Positions 24,957-33,333 of a stretch of DNA of 64,000 nucleotides are shown one piece after another. The notes below the pieces were generated by a model. The model made no database searches and was not told the origin of the DNA. It saw only the letters and a program-made list of their open reading frames with translations. Made by a program: the position numbers and the translations under genes. The first letter of the stretch is position 1; each line of letters starts with the position of its first letter. Source of the DNA: Pelodictyon phaeoclathratiforme BU-1 (lineage in GTDB: Bacteria > Bacteroidota > Chlorobiia > Chlorobiales > Chlorobiaceae). The stretch is from the NCBI RefSeq assembly GCF_000020645.1, contig NC_011060.1:2742501-2806500 (forward strand), read 5' to 3'.

Positions 24957-27900
24957 CTAAGGAACCTTGTCGTCAATACGTATCTCAAGACCTAATCCTT
25001 GCAGCTCCCTGACAAGAACATTGAAGGATTCAGGTATTCCTGGCTCTGGCAGGTTCTGTCCTTTAACAATGGCCTCATAGGTTTTGTTCCGCCCTATCAC
25101 ATCATCTGATTTGACCGTCAGCATCTCCCGAAGGATATTGGCCGCGCCATAAGCTTCAAGTGCCCAAACCTCCATTTCACCAAACCTCTGACCACCAAAC
25201 TGCGCTTTACCACCAAGCGGCTGCTGGGTTATGAGCGAGTATGGGCCAGTGGAACGGGCATGAATCTTGTCATCGACAAGGTGACTGAGTTTGAGCATGT
25301 AAATATACCCAATTGTCACTTCGTCATCAAAGCGCTCGCCGGTACGACCATCGAAAAGACTTACTTTTCCATGAGCCGGAAGACCAGCTCTTTCAAGTTC
25401 AGCCTGTACTTCCTCATAGGTAGCGCCATTGAAAATCGGTGTCTTGAACTTGACACCAAGCTTCTTTGCTGCCCAGCCGAGCGATGTTTCATAGAGCTGG
25501 CCAATATTCATACGGCTCGGCACACCAAGCGGGTTGAGAACAATGTCAACCGGGGTACCATCAGCCATGAAAGGCATATCCTCAATCGAGAGAATTTTAC
25601 CGACAACACCCTTGTTTCCGTGCCGACCGGCCATCTTGTCGCCGACCTGAATCTTTCTTTTCTGGGCAATGTAGACTTTGGCCAGCTCCTCGATTCCTGG
25701 AGGAAGTTCATCGCCAACATTGATTTTATATTTTTCGTTGTCACGCTCATCAGCCAGATCCTTGAGCATGAAACGGAACTCTTTGACAAGGCGTATGACA
25801 TTGTCATTTACTTTTTTGGAATCGGTCAACCCTTTTGTAAAGTCGATGGACTCGAGGAAAGGCATTGCGCTGAACTTCGCAAGAAGGATTTCATCGTACA
25901 CCGAACCCTCGGCAATGAGCTGTTTGCCTTTATCATTGTATACACCAACCGAGCTTTTGCCTCCAAGAAGCTGTTTGATCCATTTTGCAAACCGCTTTCG
26001 CAAATCATACTCTTTGGAATCAAATCTCTTGTCGACAACCTCAAGCTTTTCCTTTACATCCATACCAACCTTTTTCTTGCGGCTGAAGAGCTTTGTCTTG
26101 ATAACAATACCCTTCATTCCGGCTGGCACATGCATTGAAGCATCCTTGACATCACTCGATTTATCACCGAAAATCGCCCTGAGCAGCTTCTCTTCCGGTG
26201 TTGGATCGCTCTCTCCTTTTGGCGTTATTTTTCCGACAAGAATATCCCGCTCCTTGACTTCCGCACCGATGCGCACAATACCATTCTCGTCAAGGTTTCT
26301 GAGCGCTTCATCACTGACATTGTAGATGTCACGGGTAAACTGCTCTTCGCCACGCTTGGTATCCCGGACATTGGCCTCGAATTCATGAATATGGATTGAG
26401 GTAAAGACATCGTCATAGACCAGCCTTTCACTGAGAATGATAGCATCTTCAAAATTATAGCCACGCCAGGGCATGAAGGCGACCAGAACGTTTTTTCCAA
26501 GTGCCAGTTCACCATTATCGGTCGATGAGCTATCTGCAAGAACGGTTCCTTTTTCGACACGCTGACCAATGTGAACAAGAGGTTTCTGTGAAATACAGGT
26601 GTCCTGGTTGGATCGCTTGAACTTGATTAATTTATAGGTTTTCAGCCCTTCATCAGGATCAAGCATCGAGAGGCGAACATCATTGTCAGGATTGAGATCA
26701 TAACGCACCTGGATATATTCTGCCGTAACATCTTCGAGCACTCCGGCCCCTTCGGCAACAATGACTGAACGGGAATCCCGAGCCACCTTTGCTTCCATAC
26801 CGGTACCGACAACAGGAGCTTCCGAGGTTAAGAGCGGAACCGCCTGGCGTTGCATGTTTGCACCCATCAGTGCGCGGTTACCGTCATCGTGCTCAAGGAA
26901 GGGAATCAGCGCTGCTGCAGCACTAACAATCTGTACGGGAGAGACATCCATATAGTTGACATCCTCAGCCGCAACAACCGGATAATCTCCTTTTGTCCTG
27001 GCCTGAACCGTCTCCATGGCAATCTTTCGGTTTTCGTCAAGGGGAACACTGACTGGTACCGTTATCTTGTTTTCTTCATCTTCAGCCGAAAGCATCAGAA
27101 CGGTATCCGTCACCTGACCTTTATCAACCACACGATAAGGTGTCTGGATAAAACCTTTATCGTTAATCTCGGCATAGACTGAAAGCGAGGAGATCAGACC
27201 GATATTGGGACCTTCAGGTGTTTCAATCGGACAGAGCCTGCCATAGTGTGTATAGTGAACGTCACGAACCTCAAAACCTGCCCGCTCTCTGGTAAGACCA
27301 CCTGGTCCAAGGGCAGAAACCCTTCTCTTGTTGGTCATTTCAGCCAGAGGATTGGTCTGGTCCATGAACTGTGACAACTGGCTTGTTGCAAAGAAACTTG
27401 ATACAACGCTCGATACGGTACGTGCGTTGATCAGGTCTGCAGGAGCTATTTTATCCGAGTCTCTGGAGTTGAGCTTCTCGCGAACATTTTTTCCCATCCT
27501 GGCCAGTCCAATAACAAACTGGGCTGCAAGCTGTTCTCCGACCGAACGCACGCGGCGGTTTGCCAGATGATCGACATCGTCAACATCGGCAAGACCGTTG
27601 ACCAGCTTGATGAGATAATAGATGACTGAAATGATATCATAATGCGTCAGCACCAGAATATCCTCACCTGTCGGCTCATCAGAGAACGATTGTATCGTCT
27701 GGAGAATTTTCTCGTAAATGGTATCCGACAACTGCTTCAACTCAGGCTTTTCAGCGAGATAGGCAGTCAGATCATCAAATTCTTTAGCGAGCTTTTTCTT
27801 GATCCTGTAACGGCCAACCTCTCCGAGATCATATTTTTTCTGATTAAAGAAAGTTCTCTCCAGAAAACTCCTTGCAGCATCAATATCGGGAGCTTCATTG

Positions 27901-28874
27901 GCCCTCAACTCTTCATAGACAATCTCAAGCGCCTCTTCTTCGGTCGCTGAATTGTCATTGAGAATGGTATTGATGATGATCGATTTGTCTACGCCCTTGT
28001 CGCCGCCTGCAAAGGTCTTCATCACCTTGACACTTTTATAGCCGGCAGCAAGAATCTGCTCAAAAATATCCTCCGTTATCGCTGTCCTCGCACTCACCAC
28101 CTCTCCGGTCTGCATGTCAACAATGTCGGAAGCAAGATACTGCCCGACAAGCTGCTCTTTTTTGCTTGACTTCAGAGGAAGCTCTTCAACAAGATCAAAG
28201 AGTCCGAGAATATCTTCGTCTCTGGCAAAACCTATGGCACGCAAAAGCGCACTGACGAGAAAGTTTTTTTTCTGGTCGATATAGACAAATATCTGATTAT
28301 TGATATCGGTCTGAAACTCAATCCATGAACCTCTGGTCGGTACAATTTTTGCCGAATACATTTTCTTGCCATTCGGATGGACTGCCTCACTGAAAACAAC
28401 ACCGGGCGAGCGGTGAAGCTGAGCGACCACAACACGTTCAGCGCCGTTGACAATAAAGGTGCCGCGGTTGGTCATGTAAGGAATCCTGCCAAGGTAAACC
28501 TCCTGCTGTATGGTCTCCTTCCAGTCTGTCTCATCAGCCTCATCTTTATAGGAGAGTTTTAGCTTGACTTTAAGGGAGACATCGTAGGTCAGGCCGCGCT
28601 CAATACAATCCTCTATGGTATACTTTGGTTTATCAAAGCTGTATGAAATATACTCAAGCAGGTAGAGACCCCGGGTATCAGTAATGGGGAATGCTCCGCG
28701 AAGCACCCTCTCAAGACCCTGATCTTTTCTTTTGGCGAGAGGTACGCTATCCTGTATAAAATTATGGAATGAATCTAACTGGACTTTTAAGAGGTCGGGG
28801 GGCTCTATAATACTTTGGATTTTTGAAAAGTCAATACAGGGTGTTGTTGTTGCATCAGCCACTTTCACATGCAC
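24957..28874 (-). CDS. rpoB: DNA-directed RNA polymerase beta subunit
   Basis: The 1305-residue subunit shows FIVNGAERVVVAQLHRSPGV, the rifampicin-pocket segment (LSQFMDQTNPLAEMTNKRRVSALGPGG with GLTRERAGFEVRDVH), KRGEEQFTRDI, the GDKMAGRHGNKGVV motif and the C-terminal GGKAQFGGQRFGEMEVWALEAYGA. In the rifampicin pocket it has N in DQTNPLAEMTNKRR and is otherwise the sensitive-type sequence. An attenuator-like hairpin lies upstream, between rplL and rpoB. Confidence 0.99.
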   Translation of the reverse strand: MHVKVADATTTPCIDFSKIQSIIEPPDLLKVQLDSFHNFIQDSVPLAKRKDQGLERVLRGAFPITDTRGLYLLEYISYSFDKPKYTIEDCIERGLTYDVSLKVKLKLSYKDEADETDWKETIQQEVYLGRIPYMTNRGTFIVNGAERVVVAQLHRSPGVVFSEAVHPNGKKMYSAKIVPTRGSWIEFQTDINNQIFVYIDQKKNFLVSALLRAIGFARDEDILGLFDLVEELPLKSSKKEQLVGQYLASDIVDMQTGEVVSARTAITEDIFEQILAAGYKSVKVMKTFAGGDKGVDKSIIINTILNDNSATEEEALEIVYEELRANEAPDIDAARSFLERTFFNQKKYDLGEVGRYRIKKKLAKEFDDLTAYLAEKPELKQLSDTIYEKILQTIQSFSDEPTGEDILVLTHYDIISVIYYLIKLVNGLADVDDVDHLANRRVRSVGEQLAAQFVIGLARMGKNVREKLNSRDSDKIAPADLINARTVSSVVSSFFATSQLSQFMDQTNPLAEMTNKRRVSALGPGGLTRERAGFEVRDVHYTHYGRLCPIETPEGPNIGLISSLSVYAEINDKGFIQTPYRVVDKGQVTDTVLMLSAEDEENKITVPVSVPLDENRKIAMETVQARTKGDYPVVAAEDVNYMDVSPVQIVSAAAALIPFLEHDDGNRALMGANMQRQAVPLLTSEAPVVGTGMEAKVARDSRSVIVAEGAGVLEDVTAEYIQVRYDLNPDNDVRLSMLDPDEGLKTYKLIKFKRSNQDTCISQKPLVHIGQRVEKGTVLADSSSTDNGELALGKNVLVAFMPWRGYNFEDAIILSERLVYDDVFTSIHIHEFEANVRDTKRGEEQFTRDIYNVSDEALRNLDENGIVRIGAEVKERDILVGKITPKGESDPTPEEKLLRAIFGDKSSDVKDASMHVPAGMKGIVIKTKLFSRKKKVGMDVKEKLEVVDKRFDSKEYDLRKRFAKWIKQLLGGKSSVGVYNDKGKQLIAEGSVYDEILLAKFSAMPFLESIDFTKGLTDSKKVNDNVIRLVKEFRFMLKDLADERDNEKYKINVGDELPPGIEELAKVYIAQKRKIQVGDKMAGRHGNKGVVGKILSIEDMPFMADGTPVDIVLNPLGVPSRMNIGQLYETSLGWAAKKLGVKFKTPIFNGATYEEVQAELERAGLPAHGKVSLFDGRTGERFDDEVTIGYIYMLKLSHLVDDKIHARSTGPYSLITQQPLGGKAQFGGQRFGEMEVWALEAYGAANILREMLTVKSDDVIGRNKTYEAIVKGQNLPEPGIPESFNVLVRELQGLGLEIRIDDKVP

Positions 28875-29022
28875 CTCACTTTTATCAATTGCATGAATTA
28901 CTAACAGATTAAGTCATCACAAATATCCATAAAAACATAACCGGACTACAGATAACAATCGGCTTAACCTTAATCGTATCATCACGGGAACTACCTCACA
29001 ATACTGTTCTTATACAAACAGA

Positions 29023-29053
29023 CAAAGCTCCGTCTCATATCGAAACGGAGCTT
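29023..29053 (-). promoter_or_regulatory. Attenuator-like hairpin between rplL and rpoB
   Basis: AAGCTCCGT / ACGGAGCTT pair over 9 bp around an 11-base loop; the minus strand continues TTTGTC, a short T-run. It lies 28 bases after the rplL stop and about 150 bases before rpoB. Partial termination at this junction is the usual way bacteria make much more L7/L12 than polymerase; that this hairpin does so here is inference. Confidence 0.7.
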
Positions 29054-29080
29054 GGCTTTAGTAATGACTCTTTTCAAAGA

Positions 29081-29455
29081 TCATTTAACCTCTACTGATG
29101 CACCTGCGTCCTTCAGCTCTTTGGCAATCTTTTCTGCTTCATCCTTGGAAATTGCTTCTTTAACCGTCTTCGGAGCGCCATCGACAAGATCCTTTGCCTC
29201 TTTCAGACCAAGACCTGTAATAGCACGAACTGCCTTGATCACATTGATTTTGCTTTCGCCTGCGGCTGTCAGCACAACGTCAAACTCGGTCTGTTCTTCC
29301 ACAACTGGCGCATCACCTGCGGCTGCGGCTGCCACTCCGGCAACTGCAACAGGGGCAGCACTGACGCCAAACTTCTCTTCAAGAGCCTTCACCAACTCTG
29401 AAGCTTCTGTAAGAGTCAACTTACCAATTTCCTCTACAAGTGTTTCGATAGACAT
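29081..29455 (-). CDS. rplL: 50S ribosomal protein L7/L12
   Basis: The 124-residue stalk protein has the N-terminal dimerisation helix (LVEEIGKLTLTEASELVKALEEKFGV), an Ala-rich hinge (AAPVAVAGVAAAAAGD) and the factor-binding C-terminal domain (EFDVVLTAAGESKINVIKAVRAITGLGLKEAKDLVDGAP). It follows rplJ by 67 bases and precedes the attenuator-like hairpin. Confidence 0.98.
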   Translation of the reverse strand: MSIETLVEEIGKLTLTEASELVKALEEKFGVSAAPVAVAGVAAAAAGDAPVVEEQTEFDVVLTAAGESKINVIKAVRAITGLGLKEAKDLVDGAPKTVKEAISKDEAEKIAKELKDAGASVEVK

Positions 29456-29522
29456 TATTCCCCTCTCTTGTTTAATTTAAAATGTATAATAATTTCTTGA
29501 GTGCGTAATAGTATTGTGTAAT

Positions 29523-30041
29523 TTATTGCTTCTGCTTGGCGATCTGATCGAGAGCACAGACCAGGTTTCTCATAACCGCATTGACCACCATCGGAACAGA
29601 ACTGACCACACCGTTGATCAGACCAGCAGCACGACCAATATTTTCCGTCTTGGTAAGCATCTCGGAAAGAAGCGGGAGCTGATCAGGACCAAAAACAACA
29701 CCATCAATCGACGCCATCTTGAACTTCAGCGCATCATTGGTTTTGCTGAACTTCCTGATAACCTTTGCCGGAGCAACGGGATCATCAAATCCAAATGCAA
29801 CTGCTGTTGTACTTTTGAGACCCGGAGCCAGCTTGTCTGCACCAGCAAGGTCTTTCAATGCCTGTTTGATCAGGGTGTTTTTAACAACGCGATACTCAAC
29901 GCCGACCTTGCGGAACTCACGGCGAAGCTCAGACATTTTTGCGACGCTCAACCCCTGAAATTCCGTCAGATATATACCCTGTGACCTGTTGATCTTTTCA
30001 GCTACTTCCTGAACGATCTCCTCTTTTCTATCTCGCTTCAT
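29523..30041 (-). CDS. rplJ: 50S ribosomal protein L10
   Basis: The 172-residue stalk base protein binds 23S rRNA and the L7/L12 dimers. The N-terminal RNA-binding region (KRDRKEEIVQEVAEKINRSQGIYLTEFQGLSVAKMSELRREFR...EYRVVKNTLIKQAL) is typical, and the C-terminal helix ends in LVCALDQIAKQKQ. It starts 17 bases after rplA. Confidence 0.97.
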   Translation of the reverse strand: MKRDRKEEIVQEVAEKINRSQGIYLTEFQGLSVAKMSELRREFRKVGVEYRVVKNTLIKQALKDLAGADKLAPGLKSTTAVAFGFDDPVAPAKVIRKFSKTNDALKFKMASIDGVVFGPDQLPLLSEMLTKTENIGRAAGLINGVVSSVPMVVNAVMRNLVCALDQIAKQKQ

Positions 30042-30058
30042 CGTATAAACCGTTTTTA

Positions 30059-30748
30059 TTAGGCGACAAATTTTTCCATTTTAACCTTCACGCTCGGGGA
30101 CATCGTGCTTGAAAGCGCAATTCCCTGCACATACTGACCCTTGGCTGCTGATGGCTTGAGACGAACAACCTCCTTGAGGAAGCTGGTAATATTGGCAACC
30201 AACTGATCAGGCTGAAACGAAACCTTGCCGACAGGGGCATGTACATTTCCGGCTTTATCTACTCTGAACTCGATTTTACCGGCCTTGACCTCTTTGACAG
30301 CCTTGGCCACATCCATCGTCACGGTTCCCGACTTCGGGTTTGGCATTAAACCGCGAGGTCCAAGAATCTTGGCAACTTTACCAAGTTGTCCCATAACATC
30401 AGGAGTCGCTATAATAACATCAACACCGGTCCATCCTTCCTGAATCTTCTCGATATACTCCTCAAAACCTACCATGTCTGCTCCTGCAGCACGAGCTTCT
30501 TCAGCTTTTGCCTCTTTGCAGACGACCAGCACAGAAACCGTTTTACCGGTACCATGCGGCAACATCACCGTGCCACGAACTACCTGATCAGCATGTCGAG
30601 GATCAACACCAAGCTTTACGGCAATATCAACTGTCGCATCAAATTTAACTTCGGTAATTTCCCTCACCTTCACCACAGCATCCACCAGATCGTACTCATG
30701 AAAGCGTTCGATCTTCGATGCGGCATCTCTGTATTTTTTTCCAGCCAT
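30059..30748 (-). CDS. rplA: 50S ribosomal protein L1
   Basis: The 229-residue protein carries the L1 signature blocks: KFDATVDIAVKLGVDPRHADQVVRGTVMLPHGTGK, AGADMVGFEEYIEKIQ, MGQLGKVAKILGPRGLMPNPKSGTV and the C-terminal LSSTMSPSVKVKM. It forms the mobile L1 stalk and in many bacteria represses its own operon. Confidence 0.98.
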   Translation of the reverse strand: MAGKKYRDAASKIERFHEYDLVDAVVKVREITEVKFDATVDIAVKLGVDPRHADQVVRGTVMLPHGTGKTVSVLVVCKEAKAEEARAAGADMVGFEEYIEKIQEGWTGVDVIIATPDVMGQLGKVAKILGPRGLMPNPKSGTVTMDVAKAVKEVKAGKIEFRVDKAGNVHAPVGKVSFQPDQLVANITSFLKEVVRLKPSAAKGQYVQGIALSSTMSPSVKVKMEKFVA

Positions 30749-30824
30749 TGTTACAATCTTATATAAGTGGTAAAAAAAAGCGGCTTTTCAGCCTCCCACA
30801 GCCCAAAACAGAAGAGAACTGTTC

Positions 30825-31250
30825 TCAGCCCTCAACAACAATTCCCATACTTCTCGCCGTACCCATGATCATCTCTTCAGCCCCTTCGCTGTTGACTGCA
30901 TTGAGATCCGGCATTTTCAGTTCAGCAATCTTGCGAACCTGGTCACGGGTAACCGTCCCGACCTTATTGCGATTTGGTTCACCTGAACCTTTCTTCAAAC
31001 TCGCCTCTTTGAGGAGAAGAACGGCTGCAGGAGGGGTCTTGGTAATAAACGTAAAGGACTTGTCAGAGTATACCGTAATAACTACAGGGATAATCATCCC
31101 CGCTTCAGACTGGGTTTTCGCATTGAACTGCTTGCAAAACTCCATGATATTGACACCCTTCTGTCCAAGGGCGGGACCGACAGGAGGAGCAGGGTTCGCT
31201 GCACCAGCCGGGATCTGAAGCTTGATAAAACCGAGTACCTTTTTTGCCAT
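30825..31250 (-). CDS. rplK: 50S ribosomal protein L11
   Basis: The 141-residue protein has the Pro-rich N-terminal domain (FIKLQIPAGAANPAPPVGPALGQKGVNIMEFCKQFNA) and the rRNA-binding C-terminal domain (PNRNKVGTVTRDQVRKIAELKMPDLNA, ARSMGI). It lies 76 bases upstream of rplA and 41 bases after nusG. Confidence 0.98.
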   Translation of the reverse strand: MAKKVLGFIKLQIPAGAANPAPPVGPALGQKGVNIMEFCKQFNAKTQSEAGMIIPVVITVYSDKSFTFITKTPPAAVLLLKEASLKKGSGEPNRNKVGTVTRDQVRKIAELKMPDLNAVNSEGAEEMIMGTARSMGIVVEG

Positions 31251-31291
31251 AAACTATCTCTATTCAGAAGCTTAAATTACTTAAGCAACTA

Positions 31292-31867
31292 TTATTGGGA
31301 AACTGACTTAACCTGTGAAAAATCAAGCTCTGTCGGCGTACTGCGACCAAAAAAGCTTATCATGACCTTGACCTTCATCCTTTCGGTGCACACCTCATGA
31401 ACAACACCGGTCAGTGAACTGAACGGGCCGTCAATCACCTTTACCGAATCACCAATCCTGAAGGGAGCCTCAACAACAGAGCGATGTTCAATAGTGCTCT
31501 CCGGCTCAAGTATCTTCTCTACCTCTTCCGGTCTCAACGGGGTAGGGACATCATCTACACCAAGAAAACCCATAACAGAGGGTATATCAAGGATCAAATT
31601 CCTCGTCTGCTTGTCAAGTACTGCCTCAATAAGGACATAACCAGGAAAAGCATTTTTTGTCAAACTTCTTTTTTTGCCGTTTTTTACCTCGACAAAACGC
31701 TCATAAGGGACATAAATCTGTAATATCTTGTCGGCAAGGCCACAGCGAATCACATCCGCATCAATAGCCTCCTTAACCTTGCGCTCATGGCCTGAATAAA
31801 TCCTGAGCGCATACCAGCGGGCAACCGGAACACCCTGATCTTCAACGTCCTTTTTTCTTGCGCTCAT
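31292..31867 (-). CDS. nusG: Transcription antitermination factor NusG
   Basis: From the ATG at 31867 the protein has 191 residues: an NGN domain (ARWYALRIYSGHERKVKEAI, KNAFPGYVLIEAVLD) and a C-terminal KOW domain (FRIGDSVKVIDGPFSSLTGVVHEV). The open frame extends 20 codons further but those overlap secE and are not NusG-like. It couples RNA polymerase to Rho or ribosomes. The start lies 23 bases after the secE stop. Confidence 0.95.
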   Translation of the reverse strand: MSARKKDVEDQGVPVARWYALRIYSGHERKVKEAIDADVIRCGLADKILQIYVPYERFVEVKNGKKRSLTKNAFPGYVLIEAVLDKQTRNLILDIPSVMGFLGVDDVPTPLRPEEVEKILEPESTIEHRSVVEAPFRIGDSVKVIDGPFSSLTGVVHEVCTERMKVKVMISFFGRSTPTELDFSQVKSVSQ

Positions 31868-31890
31868 CAATTCAACCTTAACACTTTTTC

Positions 31891-32082
31891 TTACAATAAC
31901 TTTCCCATAACGAAATTTATAACCCAATCGACAAGAAATGTAAACAATGCAAGAATACCCGAAACCGTCAACACTACTATCGTCAAATCCTTGATCTCTT
32001 CCTTGCTCGGCCAGATAACCTTCCGCATCTCACTGATTACATCACGATAATACTGACCTGCCTTGCCGATATATTTATTCAT
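31891..32082 (-). CDS. secE: Preprotein translocase subunit SecE
   Basis: A 63-residue protein in the short, single-helix form of SecE: an amphipathic N-terminal helix (YYRDVISEMRKVIWPSKEEIKD) and one membrane helix (LTIVVLTVSGILALFTFLVDWVI). The start is set at the ATG at 32082; the longer frame runs back into tRNA-Trp and is spurious. It clamps the SecY channel. Confidence 0.93.
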   Translation of the reverse strand: MNKYIGKAGQYYRDVISEMRKVIWPSKEEIKDLTIVVLTVSGILALFTFLVDWVINFVMGKLL

Positions 32083-32127
32083 GAATACAAGTGCAAAATA
32101 AACTACAGTGAAAATTTTTTCTGCGTG

Positions 32128-32200
32128 CACGTCAGGAGGGAATCGAACCCCCAACCTGCGGTTTTGGAGACCGCTGCTCTACCAATTAAGCTACTGACGT
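32128..32200 (-). tRNA. tRNA-Trp (anticodon CCA)
   Basis: Cloverleaf on the minus strand: acceptor ACGTCAG/CTGACGT, D arm AGCTTAATTGGTAGAGC, anticodon stem-loop GCGGT-CTCCAAA-ACCGC with CCA, T arm GGGGG-TTCGATT-CCCTC. No CCA end is encoded. It directly precedes secE. Confidence 0.96.
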
Positions 32201-32225
32201 ATACTATCAATACCCCAAAAACCGG

Positions 32226-32298
<73 letters not shown>

Positions 32299-32314
32299 CT
32301 GACAAGATAAACTG

Positions 32315-32396
32315 TGGGTAGGGGAGGATTCGAACCTCCGAAGACAGAGTCGACAGATTTACAGTCTGTTGCGTTTAACCACTTCGCTACCTACCC
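32315..32396 (-). tRNA. tRNA-Tyr (anticodon GTA)
   Basis: Acceptor GGGTAGG/CCTACCC with discriminator A, anticodon stem-loop ACAGA-CTGTAAA-TCTGT with GTA, and a long variable arm (CGACTCTGTCTTCG), which makes it a class II tRNA of about 82 nt. Confidence 0.95.
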
Positions 32397-32407
32397 ATTT
32401 CATTCAG

Positions 32408-32480
32408 AGCTGGTGATGGGACTCGAACCCGCAACCTGCTGATTACAAATCAGCTGCTCTACCAATTGAGCTACACCAGC
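32408..32480 (-). tRNA. tRNA-Thr (anticodon TGT)
   Basis: Acceptor GCTGGTG/CACCAGC, D arm GCTCAATTGGTAGAGC, anticodon stem-loop GCTGA-TTTGTAA-TCAGC with TGT, T arm GCGGG-TTCGAGT-CCCAT. It is the first of the four tRNAs that lead into secE-nusG. In many bacteria a tuf gene sits in this group; none is present here. Confidence 0.96.
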
Positions 32481-32556
32481 AGCTCTCTCACTCAAAAAAC
32501 AGGGCTGGTAATATAGTGACTGATTATGGATATACAAAGAAAAAAGAAATAATTTA

Positions 32557-33333
32557 TCAACAATCCTTTACTGCTGCAATAAAACCGGCAATGCGTATAA
32601 CAATTTTCCTCGAAACCGCTCTTTGTGAAAAGACCAGAACCGTATCAATCAGGGTGGGAAATACCCGTACCCTGTTTTTTTTCAGACCTTTGATTGCTGC
32701 TTTAACAACCACGCCAGTCCCATACACCGGAAGACGGAGGTTTGCTCTGTTATGACCTGCATGTTCAAAAAAGTCTGTGTTGATGAAACCGGGACAGACC
32801 GCAACCACTTTTACCCCCGTTCCTTTCAGCTCTCCGTGAAGCGCTTCGCTGAGCGTTAAAACAAATGCTTTTGTGGCCGAATAGAGACCAAGGCCAGGAA
32901 CTCCCTGAAGAGCACCAAGAGAGGCGACATTAATAATGCTCCCGACTCTTTTTGTGACCATATCCGGCAAAAAAAGACGCGTAAGACGGGCCATTGCCAT
33001 CATATTGACCATCATCATCTCTTCGAGCTTTCCAAACGGAATCTCCTGAAAATCGCCAGCATACGATAACCCTGCGCAATTAACAAGAAGATCAACCCCG
33101 ATATGCTGCCTCCGACAGCATGCATAAATCCGGGCCGGGCTTTCGGCATCACTCAGATCTTCAACACAAACCGTCACTGCAACCCCACTTTCCCGCCGAA
33201 GCTCCTCTGCCAGAGTCTGCAAGAGAGCATGCGAGCGGGCAACCAGTACAAGATTATGACCTTGACGGGCATACTCCCGGGCAAAGGCTGCACCAATACC
33301 CATGGATGCTCCTGTTATCAAGGCATGCTGCAT
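32557..33333 (-). CDS. Short-chain dehydrogenase/reductase
   Basis: The 258-residue SDR has the nucleotide-binding TGASMGIGAAFA near residue 7, the NCAGLSYAG segment (NNAG variant), catalytic Ser in INVASLGALQGVPGLG and the YSATKAF active-site Tyr-x3-Lys, followed by VCPGFINTDFF. The substrate is unknown; the C-terminal KKNRVRVFPTLIDTVLVF resembles membrane-associated SDRs of the YqjQ/DltE type. Its start overlaps the ispG stop by 16 bases. Confidence 0.88.
   Translation of the reverse strand: MQHALITGASMGIGAAFAREYARQGHNLVLVARSHALLQTLAEELRRESGVAVTVCVEDLSDAESPARIYACCRRQHIGVDLLVNCAGLSYAGDFQEIPFGKLEEMMMVNMMAMARLTRLFLPDMVTKRVGSIINVASLGALQGVPGLGLYSATKAFVLTLSEALHGELKGTGVKVVAVCPGFINTDFFEHAGHNRANLRLPVYGTGVVVKAAIKGLKKNRVRVFPTLIDTVLVFSQRAVSRKIVIRIAGFIAAVKDC

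Noticed and set aside
31868..31927. N-terminal extension of nusG into secE
   Set aside because: Overlaps secE; the NGN domain begins after the ATG at 31867.
32083..32154. N-terminal extension of secE
   Set aside because: Runs into the tRNA-Trp gene.
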